A stretch of 64,000 nt of DNA from Desmodesmus armatus (taxonomy: Eukaryota > Chlorophyta > Chlorophyceae > Sphaeropleales > Scenedesmaceae). Made by a program: the position numbers and the translations under genes. How positions within the stretch are numbered: the first letter of the stretch is position 1; the number at the start of each line of letters is the position of its first letter. The notes below the pieces were generated by a model, which saw only the letters and a program-made list of their open reading frames with translations, searched no databases and was not told the DNA's origin. Shown here piece by piece: positions 25,152 through 36,166 of the stretch. Location: assembly GCA_007449985.2 (NCBI GenBank), contig VIIQ02000117.1:10001-74000 (forward strand), given 5' to 3'.

Positions 25152-26756
25152 TCAGCTGACAGGCTTCATGACAAAATCAGTGACGACAGGCTGCAGGCTG
25201 TGATAGGGCACACGCTGGCAGCCAGCTGTGTTTGCATGCATCAGCAGCTCTTCCGCCAAAGCTAGCTGCACATGGAATTGAAGGTAGTACCACACTTTGC
25301 AGCCAGAGGAACCTGGTGCATCCTCATAGTCACGCTTCATACCCCCTCCAGCGGACACCCACTTTTCATGCAGGACGATAAATTTGTCTGGCTGCATCAG
25401 CAACAAGGTACCCATGATGCTTTGCTCCTGGGCCACATAGGACCCCTGGGCATGCCGGCGTCTCAGCACATCTGCAAACTCCCGTGCATACCACTCGACT
25501 GCCGCTCGTGACCCACCAAACCAACCGCCAGCCACAAAATGGGACACTGATTGGCCAAGAACATTGATGTAGTTGGGAAGATTAACAACCTCAATCGCAA
25601 CCTTCATCTCGTGCTGTGCAAGCTCTTGTACATGCTGCTCTGCAGGCCAGTGCTTGAAGCTGTGCTCGCCCCAACGGAAGCTCCCAATATCAACCCACAT
25701 GAAGTATGAAGAATTGTACACATTCTCAGCTGCAGCTTGGGCCAACATCCAAGGCTTGGAGTTCCACACAGCACTGCACTCAGGTGCAGCACAACCTTTG
25801 TCCTCGGCCCATTCAGGGTGAGGGACTTTTAGCTGCTCTGCAAACACCTGTCTGAACTCTGCAGCAGGAGGCAGCTCCCACACTAAATCATACACCCTGA
25901 ATGTAGCTGGCAGGTTGCCACGCATGCCCGCCAACAGGTCATAGTCTTTTTTGGAGGTGTAGATCACCATGGGGGTGCTGATGAGGGGCAGGAAGTTCTT
26001 CATGTAGGAGATGTATGTGTCTTGAGCTCGGTGGGAGTTTCCAGGTGTGGAGAAGAACCCCGTCACAAGGGTGGTGTAAGAACTCTCGACCTGCATGCAT
26101 CAGGCATCTTGATGATGGGAAGGTACAGCGCAACCAGGCATATCTATGCTAGTGCATGTGTGCAGTTGGTGAAGTCTAAGACTATTTTAAAGTGAAGAAG
26201 CGGCCAACTTCAATTGAAACCAAGCGATGCCTTTTTGAAGATGCTGGCAACTGTTCAACAGTCACCGGGTGACTTGGGGAGACGACTGCAGGCCACAAAG
26301 AGCACCCAGCTGCAAGTTTCTGGCTGCAACCAGCAGGCATATCTTGTGGTACGTGAGGACGAGAACGCTCCTGGGCAGTATAGACAACCTTGCCAGCTTC
26401 ATGTTGTCGGTACGCTAGTGCTACGACATAGTATGGCACTCAAGGTCCGACTCGGACCTTCAAGTCTGACTTGAAGGTCCGTCTCTGGAGAAGCGCCAAC
26501 TTTCACCCCCACTCTTCCTTCGCCTCAGGGGCAGAAGCAGTCTTGATGCATTCACTGCTGAGCTTACCTCGTTGGTTTGTCTGGCCACCTCAACCCCACT
26601 CGAGCTTGCCTTGTCTGCATGGCACCCATCTTGGCATGAAGACTGCGCTGGTGCTTCAGTGCTGCTGCATGTTGCGCCCGCACCCGCAACCGGCTCCTGG
26701 ACTGCTAAAACTGCAATCACGTGCACATTGACAACAGAGTGACAATTCCAGCGCAA
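25152..26756 (-). CDS. HtrL/YibB-family (glycosyltransferase-like) protein
   Basis: The main exon 26090-25152 encodes 312 residues with the hallmarks of the HtrL_YibB family, a nucleotide-sugar transferase-like group first seen in bacterial LPS loci: TTLVTGFFSTPG near the N-terminus, STPMVIYTSKKD, VWNSKPWMLAQAA, SSYFMWVDIGSFR (acidic D in the active-site-like strand) and FVAGGWFGGS. An acceptor (gcatgcag) precedes GTCGAG. The exon 26756-26568 ends with a gtaagc donor in the right phase and gives an N-terminus with a short hydrophobic stretch (VVNVHVIAVLAV) and a Ser/Cys/Ala-rich linker. The ATG at 26756 is tentative, and another upstream exon is possible. It probably acts in the secretory pathway on glycans; donor and acceptor are unknown. 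Confidence 0.75.
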
Positions 26757-26904
26757 AGCCTAGAAGTTGGGGGCAGGCGCCTTCCTCACCTGCGAAACAA
26801 ATCACCAGCAACACGCAAGTCGGAAGCTGACGCCGCATCTCTACCTGTTGAATGCTTTGATCATCTAAATGATGCAGTTGCTTTTCGTTGCACACAACCA
26901 TGGT

Positions 26905-27420
26905 ACCGTCTTCACACACGCTGTGCATTGGACCGGGTTCGATGCGCCCGAGGCACGGCAATGCGTCCACGCTTGCGATCGAAGCAACAAGGCAGCACAT
27001 AACAAGCCAAAGTGTATCACACAGCTCCAAAGGAAGTTTTGTAGCCTGATGTTGCGCTTTCCAAGGCATCTCTGTTCTCCAAGCTTTTGCCGTTCGGACT
27101 TGACTGATCTGTGGCTTTGCCCATTCAGATACGCGCTGGCTTTGCCTGCGTCTCAACATAACGAGTTGAAGCAGCGCAGACATCAGGAGGGCAGCGGTGC
27201 TGTGTGGAGCAGCTGCTGCAGCCCCTGGCAGATGCATCAACCAGCAGTGAACATGCAGCTGAAGTCATCAACTAGCTCTGCTGGCGCTGTTGGCCGTGGC
27301 AAAGGTAAATTTGGCCAGTACAAAGGTAGAAGAGCAGTTGAATGGCGAACACAAGCCGGACCAGCAGGCCATTGACCGCATAATGCACACTAACCAGCCT
27401 GGTCTCCTGGAACAAGTCCC
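26905..27420 (+). pseudogene. duplicate of the GT92 gene's promoter and signal-peptide exon
   Basis: Shares blocks with 14960-15440, e.g. accgggttcgatgcgcccga, the purine-rich gcagacatcagg block and the signal-peptide stretch ctagctctgctggcgctgtt. One frame reads LALLALLAVAKVNLASTKVEEQ and on to a TGA at about 27423. The ATG at 27253 is out of frame with it, and no downstream GT exons follow on this strand. It is a partial copy left beside the HtrL-like gene. Confidence 0.65.
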
Positions 27421-27423
27421 TTG

Positions 27424-27722
27424 AATCGAAGCACCCTTTGCTACGTATCACTTGCCGACTGCAAAGACGGGGAGTTGCTTGAGAAGACTGCTCACAGGTC
27501 ACATTCAACACGGCGGAGATGCATTAGGTTGCTTGTGCTGAGCCAGTGTTGGTGTCCCATCACATGGTGGCACTGGCACAGGTGGCACCTGGCACCAACA
27601 CTATGCCACAGCAGTGCTGTATGACAACATCCATCCCTTCCGCTTCAACATCCAGTGCAGCCTTTCACACCACTGCCAGTCAACAGCTGACTGCTGCGGG
27701 CTGGAACTGCCAGGGAAGCTCC
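27424..27722. other. short intergenic stretch downstream of BUD23
   Basis: About 300 bases; no reading frame of note. It should contain the 3' UTR of the - strand BUD23 gene. Confidence 0.4.
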
Positions 27723-30700
27723 CTACACAATCTTCTTGCGCTTGCGTCCAGTGTATTTCGTGTCAACAGGTATACTCGTGTAGCCCTTCTTTCGCATCTG
27801 CGCCTTCTTCTTCAAGATCCAGCCCTTGGTCTTCAACTGCGCACCACTCAGCTGCTGCTTCTTGCCTGCAAGACACATGCCAGCACAGACCAGACGTTGT
27901 AGTCAGGACCCATGCGCACCACTCTGCTGCTGCTTCTTGCCCGCAAAACACTTGTTGTGGCATGAGCTCTTGAGCTTCATGACTGCAGGTGTAACTTTGA
28001 GTTGACTTAACATGTCAGCACAGACCAGACATTGGCATCAGGGCCGATGTGTGCAGGCACCCCAGTACTTGCAACTGGATATTTTCCAACATGTGTTAAC
28101 TGCAGTTAAAGTGACTCTAGTCACAACCAGGTGGGCTGGCAAAACCATGCGCAGGTTCCACAAACTGCAGCGGCTGGGAACAGGTGCTCCCCAGGGCGAT
28201 AACACAGCTGTCACAAATGCCTTTACCGACACATGCAACACATCACCAACACACCATCAGTCATGATCAGCTCTGTATGGAAGCATGTACAGTAAGCAGA
28301 CTCGGCAAGAAGCTGCTGCCTACACACCAACCCCATAAAACAAACGCAGCCCCTGCCCACAGTGCTGGAAGCCATACAACCGGGCAGTATTCCGGATGTG
28401 CACTTTGTGAGGCCTGCAGGCGCACCTTTGCCGCGTTTGCCTCGCTGCCGCGCCTCCACTCTCGCCTCTCCCATCTCTGCATCTTCCATGTCATCGTCCG
28501 ACATGGGCTCATAGGCACCTGCCTCGGTGCCCTTGGCCTGCAGCAGAGCATGGCACAGCACAGCATGCATCAGCAGCAGCTGGGATGCATGTGGGGCATG
28601 CAGCATTGCAACACTCGACACCAGAAGGCAAGGAGTGTCGCCAGCTGGACAAACTAAAGTGCCACTGAACCAGATCCCCATTCGGCAGCACCACTGGGAC
28701 TGTTAGGTGGGTAACTAGACGACCTAAACCTAGACAATAATGGATGTGAATCTTCTGACCTGGCCCTTTTTCTCACCGTCCTCTGCAACATGCTGACAAA
28801 ATGTGGCCACACATGCGCATACATGATGTGCTGCTGCTGGAACCCTCTCCTGTATGGTGTGACACAACAAAGTGGGCCTGTGTCACCTGCATCATGTAGC
28901 ACACCTACCTGCGGCATGCTGACCATACTGGGTCCCACCATGAGCACCAGGAAGAACTTCTTAGCCCGCGTCGAGTGGGGGTAGTCCACCACCAGACCAC
29001 CAGAGAAGCCAGCCTGATAGGCAGACAGCACAGCACGGAGACAATGTTGAGCACTATGCTGACACACCCAGCATTACCTGATGCACATGTTGGATGGGGC
29101 TTCAAGTGCCCAGTTCAAGCTGTGATATGACGCCCTGCTGCTGCAGTGCAAGGACAGTCGCGCACTTGACACAGAAAAAACCAGAAAGAATATTTGAATG
29201 TCATGCTCCAGGTACAAAGCTGTGCTTGTGTGCCTCCCCTCCCCTGTCATGTAGGCGCAGCAGTCTGCATAGCTTGCAGTAACTACGTGTGTCACACACC
29301 TTCATTGCAGCTGCCACCATCATCTCTGCCTGCACTGCATTCTCTGGGTATATCTGCACAACACCAGCACAGCAAGACACAGTGCAGGATGGTTGTAAGG
29401 CCACTGTTCGAACCATGCAAAGCAAGCAAAGGCAGGCCGGCCAACCCTGCAGCACCCCTCGAGGGACATCAGGCGCATCACAACCAGCAGGCCTGCCCAA
29501 CCCTGCACCACAGCACCAAGATGCGTGGTACTCCCACACACGGTGGTCCTGTACGACAAAAAAGGGCACAGCCCCCTACATCCATCCCTCAGGGGTTCAA
29601 TCACCACCCCAAGCAGACCCTGCACACAGCAACAGGCCTCTCAAAGCACCCCGCCCCCACCTGCAGCACTGCGCGCGAGCCGCGTGTGAGCCCCCGGTAT
29701 AAGGAGGTGAAGAAGGCACGCAGCCGGGCGCGGGGCTCATGGCCGGCTTTGTCTGCGTTGCACAGCCACTGCAGTGCACTGATGCTGATGGCGCCGTCAA
29801 AGCAGCCGGTGCGCAGCGGCAAACCTTGGCCCATGTCACCCAGCAGCAAGTCGCCCTCAACCTAGTGAGTGCAATCAGACAGTCAGGCGGGCAGACAGGC
29901 AGCTGACGGGTAAGCATGACTTGCACCAGCACATCAGGACTTCAATAAGGCATGCAACTGAGCACAAAGGCACTTCAGCTGCCGAACTTGAATCTGCGTG
30001 TATATTGTTTAAGGGGGAGGGATACAATTAGCATTGCTGAGGCTGTTTGGCACCAGAGTGTGGAAACATAATCCTTTGGGTGTCCTTAGACCCCCTGCCA
30101 ACTGATTTGGCCAAACTCAAAACTTTTCTCTTAAGGGTGGCACCACTGGGTGCTACCACAGAGTGACCGATGTGCGCCGTGCTCAGGGCCATATACAGGG
30201 TGTATGAGTGGTGAAAGTCCGTCACTAGAAGCTTTTCATCGATATTGCGTGCTCTGAACTGCTTGGTTTGCTGTGTGAAGCTCTGTGGTGGCTTGCAACA
30301 GCACCCCAGCCCACCCGAAAGCTGCAGCACCCATCATGGACGCTACACAAACTTTTAGGCGACGCCATCGCTAAGGTATGGTCTAAGACATACAAAGAAA
30401 CGATTTCTATGCATGCGGTGTCCAAGTCGACTGCAGCAACTGCTGCAGAAAATCTGTGTCAGCAGATCGAGTGCAAAGTTGCTGCAGTTCCGAATCTAAC
30501 CGGATAGCGAAAATAGAATCCACCATTTGAATACCAACATGTTCATCCTTGGCGACATGGCCTAGTTTTGCCCTGATCGTCCTCCCCAGGACCATCCTTG
30601 CTACACCCCTGGGGTACAGCAGGCCCTATAGTTGACCGGGCCAGGGCAGCATTGGCCCTAGTTGGTGCAGTGCATCCCTGGGAACCTGGAGGCTGTCGAA

Positions 30701-31574
30701 AAAGTGCAAAGCCTGGCCAGCAGGCCCCTGTGCAGCTCAATCCCGCCACCCCAATCAATTGTATCCTTCCCCCTTAACAGTCACCTCGGGTGACCTTTTC
30801 CGCGCCTATCTTGGCTTGCTCACAGTGCTTGCGATGGCAAGCGTTGAAGTAATAATCTTTGTTGCATTACTGTATTGACCCGCCAATGTGGCTGCTTGCC
30901 AACTCAACACTTGCTGTCCCTGCAGCACCATCATACCGCAGCCCCCACTAATCGCGCGTGCATGCCAGCTCACCTCCCGCTCCCTGGCGACGTCCAGCAT
31001 GGCTGCTGATATGTCCACGCCCACCCAGGAGTGGCCCTCATCTGTTAGAGCCTCCCCACTGAGGCCGCTGCCACAGCCAATGTCCAGCAGCAAGCGCGGC
31101 ACCCCATCCTGCGGCAACGCCAGCAGCTCCAGGGCACGCTGCAGCACGCACAACAGCAACAGCAACATGGTGGTTCACTGGGGTAGCAGAGCAGCGTTCG
31201 ACATGCTGTAAAAAGCCAGTGCTGCTGTTGGGGTAAGTGACGGTCACTAAAACAGACAGTGTTACAGCAGAGGTGCACTTCTTGCCAGGGCAGCTGGATG
31301 GTCTAAGAACGGCACAGGACAAGCCCTGGGCCTGTCAGCGTAGGCAGTAGGAAATGCGCCTCCTGCAACTGCTTGGGGCGCAACCTGATGCATCCCCGAT
31401 GTGAGTTTTGCAGGCATGTCAAGCACAGCCGACACCACCCCAGCCCCTGGTCACCTTTGTTAGGGCCTCCTGGATGGCGATCATGCGGGTGTTGGTGGTG
31501 TACTTTGCTGCTTCACCTTCATTGTAGAATATGTCAGCAGGAGCCGTGTGCTCAGGCCGCTCTCCCTTGCCCAT
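27723..31574 (-). CDS. BUD23: 18S rRNA (guanine-N7)-methyltransferase BUD23
   Basis: Complete gene, 7 exons, 299 aa: 31574-31455, 31138-30974, 29861-29661, 29353-29300, 29013-28909, 28537-28426 and 27865-27723; every junction is in phase and the stop is TAG. BUD23 (WBSCR22 in animals), with its partner TRM112, methylates a guanine N7 in 18S rRNA and is needed for small-subunit maturation. Seen: N-terminal [20 protein letters not shown] and the MIAIQEAL helix; SAM motif [14 protein letters not shown] (residues about 56-68); [83 protein letters not shown]; and the family-specific basic C-terminus [16 protein letters not shown], ending [11 protein letters not shown]. Length and domain order are normal for the family. 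Intron 2 is long because it carries a MITE. Confidence 0.95.
27898..27965 (-). repeat. partial copy of the last BUD23 exon's 5' end
   Basis: The - strand sequence at about 27960-27900 repeats the acceptor region and start of exon 7 (gcaagaagcagcag..agtggtgcgca), but the acceptor AG has become ..ttgcggg, and the copy soon hits a stop. A shorter, weaker copy of the adjoining DNA lies at about 28012-28065 (cagcacagaccagac). Confidence 0.7.
30009..30777. mobile_element. TTAA-flanked MITE (piggyBac-like) in BUD23 intron 2
   Basis: TTAA at 30009-30012 is followed by GGGGGAGGGATACAATT. The other end, read in reverse, is TTAA (30774-30777) followed by GGGGGAAGGATACAATT. This gives a 17-bp near-perfect terminal inverted repeat and a TTAA target duplication about 0.77 kb apart, with no coding capacity inside. 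The TTAA target is the signature of the piggyBac superfamily; the assignment rests on that alone. Confidence 0.75.
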
Positions 31575-32177
31575 CCCTGCTGCTACTGCAACTGCTGCGG
31601 GATGACTTCCTGTGTGGTGCCCTCCTCAAGAGACCTGCTGCTGCAACAGCTTGTGCCGTCACTTGATGCTGCTGTTGCGTGCTGGAACTGATACTGGGGC
31701 TGCAGATGCCTAGGCAGTTTGGTGTCCCCGCGCCTTCACAACTGTACAGGCGACCGGTTCCTTTGCTACAGCCTAACTATGCCTACAGTCGCTGCTGTTT
31801 GCTACCGCAAGCCGCTGCTGCCAAACGCGGCTGTGCCAGGCCGCTGCTCTCCTTGTTGAGGATTTGCTGCTGCTGCCTGCGTAGCAAACACCCGCGAATG
31901 CAACACACCAGGCAAAAGTGGCACCGGCAGCAAGAATAGTTCAGGAAGGCGTGAGTTGAGGTGTGCATGGTGGCTAGCAGCTGATGTTGGCTCCAGTAAC
32001 ATGAATGTTTGCTGTGTCAGCGCCTGTTGGCAAGTGCAGCTACTGCTGCTGAGGGGCCCCAGCACAGGCTCATGTAGCACAAAGGAGTTCTGCTGCTGCT
32101 GGTGCACACGAGCAGTGTGCAACTGATGATGTGCATCGGAGCTCCTCTTCATACCCCATGAGCAACTCTGCTGCATG

Positions 32178-32379
32178 TCAGGAACCTGGTGAGCTGTGCC
32201 TAGCTGATGGCTGAGCTTGATCTGCTTCTGAGTCTGCACGCAGCTCTGACTGTGTTTCGCGCATCTGGAGGCGGGCGAGTCCTGCACACACCTGCAGGGC
32301 CTCTTGACAGACAAGAGGGTCCCAAGCTGCTCACATGACCAACACGGTGACATGCTGCAACAATTTTGACTGGTTGGTG

Positions 32380-32416
<37 letters not shown>

Positions 32417-32830
32417 AAGTCTGCATACAAGTCTAGCTGTGCTGGCATCTGGCAAAGCTGTGGGCGGGCTGTCCAGCACACACCTGCAGAGCCTCCAGCC
32501 TCTTGAGAGTTGCTGACTTCAGCGGCAGTATCTTCGGCTTGCACAACAGCTCGCTCAAACCACCCTTCTCCGAAACAACAAGCCCAGACTTTGGCAGCAC
32601 AGGTTGCAGCGCCGCTGATGTGGTCTGCAACAGCAAAAGGATAAGCAGCAGCCACTGAACTTATATAAAGCTGCTGTAGTATACCGTGCTGGGGAAAAGA
32701 AGCAGACCCACGTCCTGATTCCGCTGCATGCAGCAGAACAGCCTGGGACAATGGCTGCTGTGATGCTGCTGCTACTGCTGCTGTTGTGAAGCCCAGCACC
32801 TGAGCAGCAACACACCTGGTCAGATGCCAT
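32178..32830 (-). CDS. BBIP1: BBSome-interacting protein 1 (BBIP1/BBIP10)-like
   Basis: Exon 1 is a 15-nt coding microexon (32830-32816, MASDQ). Exon 2 (32624-32484) encodes PVLPKSGLVVSEKG, then LLCKPKILPLKSATLKRLE, matching the defining block of BBIP1 (VLPKQG.. LCKPKLLPLKS.TLEKLE). Both junctions are phase 0. A third exon, 32291-32178 (VCAGLARLQMRETQSELRADS.., stop TGA), would supply the short helical tail, giving about 99 aa; this last exon is the least certain, because an exon-2-end copy lies next to it. BBIP1 is the smallest subunit of the BBSome, a coat complex that moves membrane proteins in and out of cilia, so the organism is, or descends from, a ciliated cell. The 3' end lies about 0.6 kb upstream of BUD23 on the same strand. 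Confidence 0.8.
32381..32416. repeat. (CTG)n microsatellite
   Basis: About a dozen CTG units on the + strand (CAG on the - strand), inside the BBIP1 gene between exon 2 and the proposed exon 3. Confidence 0.85.
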
Positions 32831-33185
32831 CAGACGCCAATAAGCATGCTATTATGGGCTTGAACCAGGTAAAAGCAGCACTGGGAACGTGGTCAAAGCA
32901 ACTATATTACAAATAACTTGCAGCTGAGCTCACAACGGGCTCTCTCAGAGGTTTGAAACAACGCACAGATGTATTGAATGACGCCCAGAGAGTACTCCAC
33001 CTCCCTCGAACTGGACTCCATGGCTTGAACCCGCCGAGAGCTGGGACCTCGGAAATTTGTCAAGTGTGCACAACAGGGACGTGCCTTCACGCATCATCGT
33101 TGTTAGTGCATTCAGAGCTGCTTTAGATGCTGTAAACCAGCCAAGGGGGAGTTTTGTCCCTTCCTCCTCAGTCAGCTAGCTCGGG
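32831..33185. promoter_or_regulatory. divergent promoter of BBIP1 and the alpha/beta hydrolase gene
   Basis: 355 bases between two divergent start codons (32830 on -, 33186 on +). No gene inside and no clear TATA box. Confidence 0.5.
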
Positions 33186-36166
33186 ATGGACCCTGCAGCC
33201 ATTGCACACCGAAAAAAGCCAGATGCTGACGGATATGTTTGTGTTGACGGTGCACGCCTCCACTACGAGCTTTACAGGCCATCCGTCGGGCACAGCATTG
33301 ACAGCAGCAGCAGTAGTTGCGGGAGCCAGACCAGTAAGGCGCCATTGCTGATGGTTATGGGCGCATTTGCCACGAAAGTCCACTTCGCGGACATGGCGAA
33401 GTACCTTGCAGACACCTCAGGGCATGAGGTCCTCATCTATGACCACAGAGGCGTAGGCCGCAGCAGCAACCCTCGTTTGGAAGCCCAGACAGCAGCCCAG
33501 CTCGCAGCAGACAGTTTGGTAGTTGCAGACACGATATGGGGTGCATCTACACCGATCCACGTATATGGGTGAGTGTCACCAGAGTATGCTGCTGCAGGTC
33601 AACACCTGCAGTTTATGCTTGACCCGCCCAATTCTTGCCTTTGTTGATGTAGAGCTGGCCCAACTGAAAAACAACAACCTGCCTTGAAGCTTTTCTTTGG
33701 CTTTGACGTGCATAGGCAGTCGGCATGCGCAGCTGGACAGCACTGCCTGCTCTCCAGCCGAGATGCGTGCTGCCGTTGTTTATGCATGTGTGTTGTCCTG
33801 TTTGCAGGGCTTCCATGGGCGGCATGGTGGCACAGGAGCTAGCTCTGCTGCTGCTGCCCCAGCACCGGCTGCTGTCACTGTCACTGTCAATCACCTGCCG
33901 AGGCATGAAGCCCATGCACGGCCTGCTGAGCCCCATCCTGACACCCACGGTATGTCAAACCTGCTGATGCTGCTCAGTTGCAGACCCGCCTACCTGCGGT
34001 TTGTGAGGTGTATACCTGTGGCTTGTTGGTGTCCAGTGAGTAGCCGGGGAATCTGCAGCTGCTGTGATACAGCCACAGGGCAACACCATGATTGCCGGAG
34101 GTGAACCCCTCCTCTCTGGCAATGAAAGGCTGGCTGTCCCGTGTTCTCAGTTGGCTGGGCTGCTGTGTGTCTGCGCAGGTCATCAAGAGCTTTTTTGAGC
34201 TGTGGTTCTGGGACAGCAAGCCCAAGCTGGTGCGCAGGCTGATGCGGCTGCTGCTCACAAGGCAACTGAAGGAGTCGCTGCACCCATGTGGGGAGACATA
34301 CGGACAGGTTGGTGGCTCTGTGATCCTGGATGCTGAGCAGATGCTTGACCGTCAAGCTCATCTGAGACGCTGAAAAGTCAAACACTCTATTCAGGGGCAG
34401 GTTTGTCACAAGAGTCAGCATGGTATTCATGCACCACACTAATGATTGCCTGCTGAACAGCTGTACTGCATTGGGGCCCTGCGTGTTAGTCATGAGGGGT
34501 GTTCCAGTTGCAAGCTGTGTGTTGCCTGATGCGTGCAAGCACAGTTTGACCCTCAACTTGTGCAGGCGTGTGTGGCCTCAGGAAGCATCATGGCCAGGGG
34601 CTTCAATCAGCGCATAAACCTGGCACTGCGACAACTGTAATATAGGTTTGTGTTGGTGGTTGTTGCTGTGCTGAGCTGTGCTGGGCTGTGGTGTGCTGTG
34701 CTGTGTGCTGTGGCGGGTCTGCAGGTGTACTACAAGGCGTGGCTGGAGCACTTTGATGAGCTCTGGACACTCAACAACCATGCAGCTGGCGCCTGCCACG
34801 CTCACGTGTGCCTGCACCACCACCTGACTGACAAGCAGATCGCCACCATCAGGGACTCTGGAGTGCCCGTCGTGTGCCAGGTGAGCTGCAGATATACTGC
34901 CTGGCGCTGCCAACCAATCTTTGGTAGTACCCCGGGCGGAGAACAAGCTGGATTTCAGTGACTGCAGAACTGAAGTTGATCCCCCAGATGCACTTTATGA
35001 CAGCTCTAGGAGCACGCACTGCATCTAGTCTGTCAGAACCAGGCTTTGACTCCCTTGCAAAGTTGTGGTCGTGCTGCCATATGCTTACACATGAACCTTT
35101 GGGTTACATACAAGCCGCTGCAGTAATTACAGCCCACAATGCTTACACGACTGTATGTTATCGTTGATGCAGGTGTCCACGCATGACAACCTCATCCCAG
35201 CAGCCATGCAGTATGAGCTGGCTGACAAGCTGAGGGCGCGCACAGTCATCATACCCACTGGTAAGCCAGACGCCAGACTCAAGCTGAGCCATGTGGCAGA
35301 GACAGCGACAATGCTGTCAGTCACTGTAAGCATCTTCACTAGTAGCAGCACGCAATGCCGCTCTTGTGCTGCTTGTTGGCAGACATCCCAACGCTCATTC
35401 GCTCGCGGCAGAACTGCACCATGCATGTTGCCAATCCAATGCATTTTTTCACTTTGGCAATATATATTCAACCTTACCAGGTGCTGCTGCGCTGGCTGTG
35501 TGGTGCTGTGCTGTGCTGTGCCATGGTCAGGTCACCTGGGTTTCCTGCCCTGGAAGAACCGCTACTACAACATGCTGCTGGAGCAGCTGGCCATGGGTGA
35601 GGCAGTCAGGGGCATCAAGGAGGCAGAGAGGGAGCGCAGGAGCAGGGCAGCAATAGCAGCAGCACCAGTCCCGGGCTCTGCATCACTCCTGGTGAGCGGG
35701 TGCTGTCTATGCTTGCCCTGTGCATGGCTTTGTGAACAAAGTGCGGACCAACTTACCCCCAGCGCATGATGAGACCTGAAGCATAGGTGATTGCAGCATC
35801 ATGCAGGCCTCAGTGAGCATTGTAACAGCCCTAATAGTCTCAGGCGTTCCGTGTCGTGCCGTGTCCTACATGCAGGCAAGCTTCACAAAGCCACTGCTGT
35901 CAGCTTTCAGCGGTGCAAGCAGTAGCAGCGGCTTCATCCCAGCAGCAGGAGGTGCCTCCTCTGCAGAAATGTCTCCTGAGCCTTTGCTGGACTTGAGTGA
36001 GCACGGGGGTAGCCAGGCAGGTGCTGCTGCTGAAGTCACTGACATGGCGGTTGATATTGCAGACAGTGCCACAGAGGGCCCTGCAGAAGTGAAGGCAAAC
36101 TCAGTGCTGGCAGCGATCATGGCAGCTGTGGCACAGGCTGGAGCAAATGATGACAGGGCTCGCTGA
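33186..36166 (+). CDS. alpha/beta-hydrolase fold protein
   Basis: Exons 33186-33568, 33808-33949, 34179-34307, 34725-34880, 35173-35260, 35531-35691 and 35876-36166 join in phase to about 449 aa with a TGA stop. Seen: oxyanion-side MVMGAFATK; YDHRGVGRSSNPR (the DxRGxGxS strand-loop of the fold); the nucleophile elbow YGASMGGMVAQELAL formed across the exon 1/2 junction (G-x-S-x-G); VPVVCQVSTHDNLIP (acid region, D of HDNLIP); and GHLGFLPWKN (catalytic His). The C-terminal 150 residues are Ser/Ala-rich and probably disordered. An extra block at 34566-34640 (ACVASGSIMARGFNQRINLALRQL) is in frame after exon 3 but runs into TAA with no in-phase donor; skipping it keeps the frame. Substrate unknown. 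No signal peptide, so probably cytosolic or plastidic. Confidence 0.8.
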
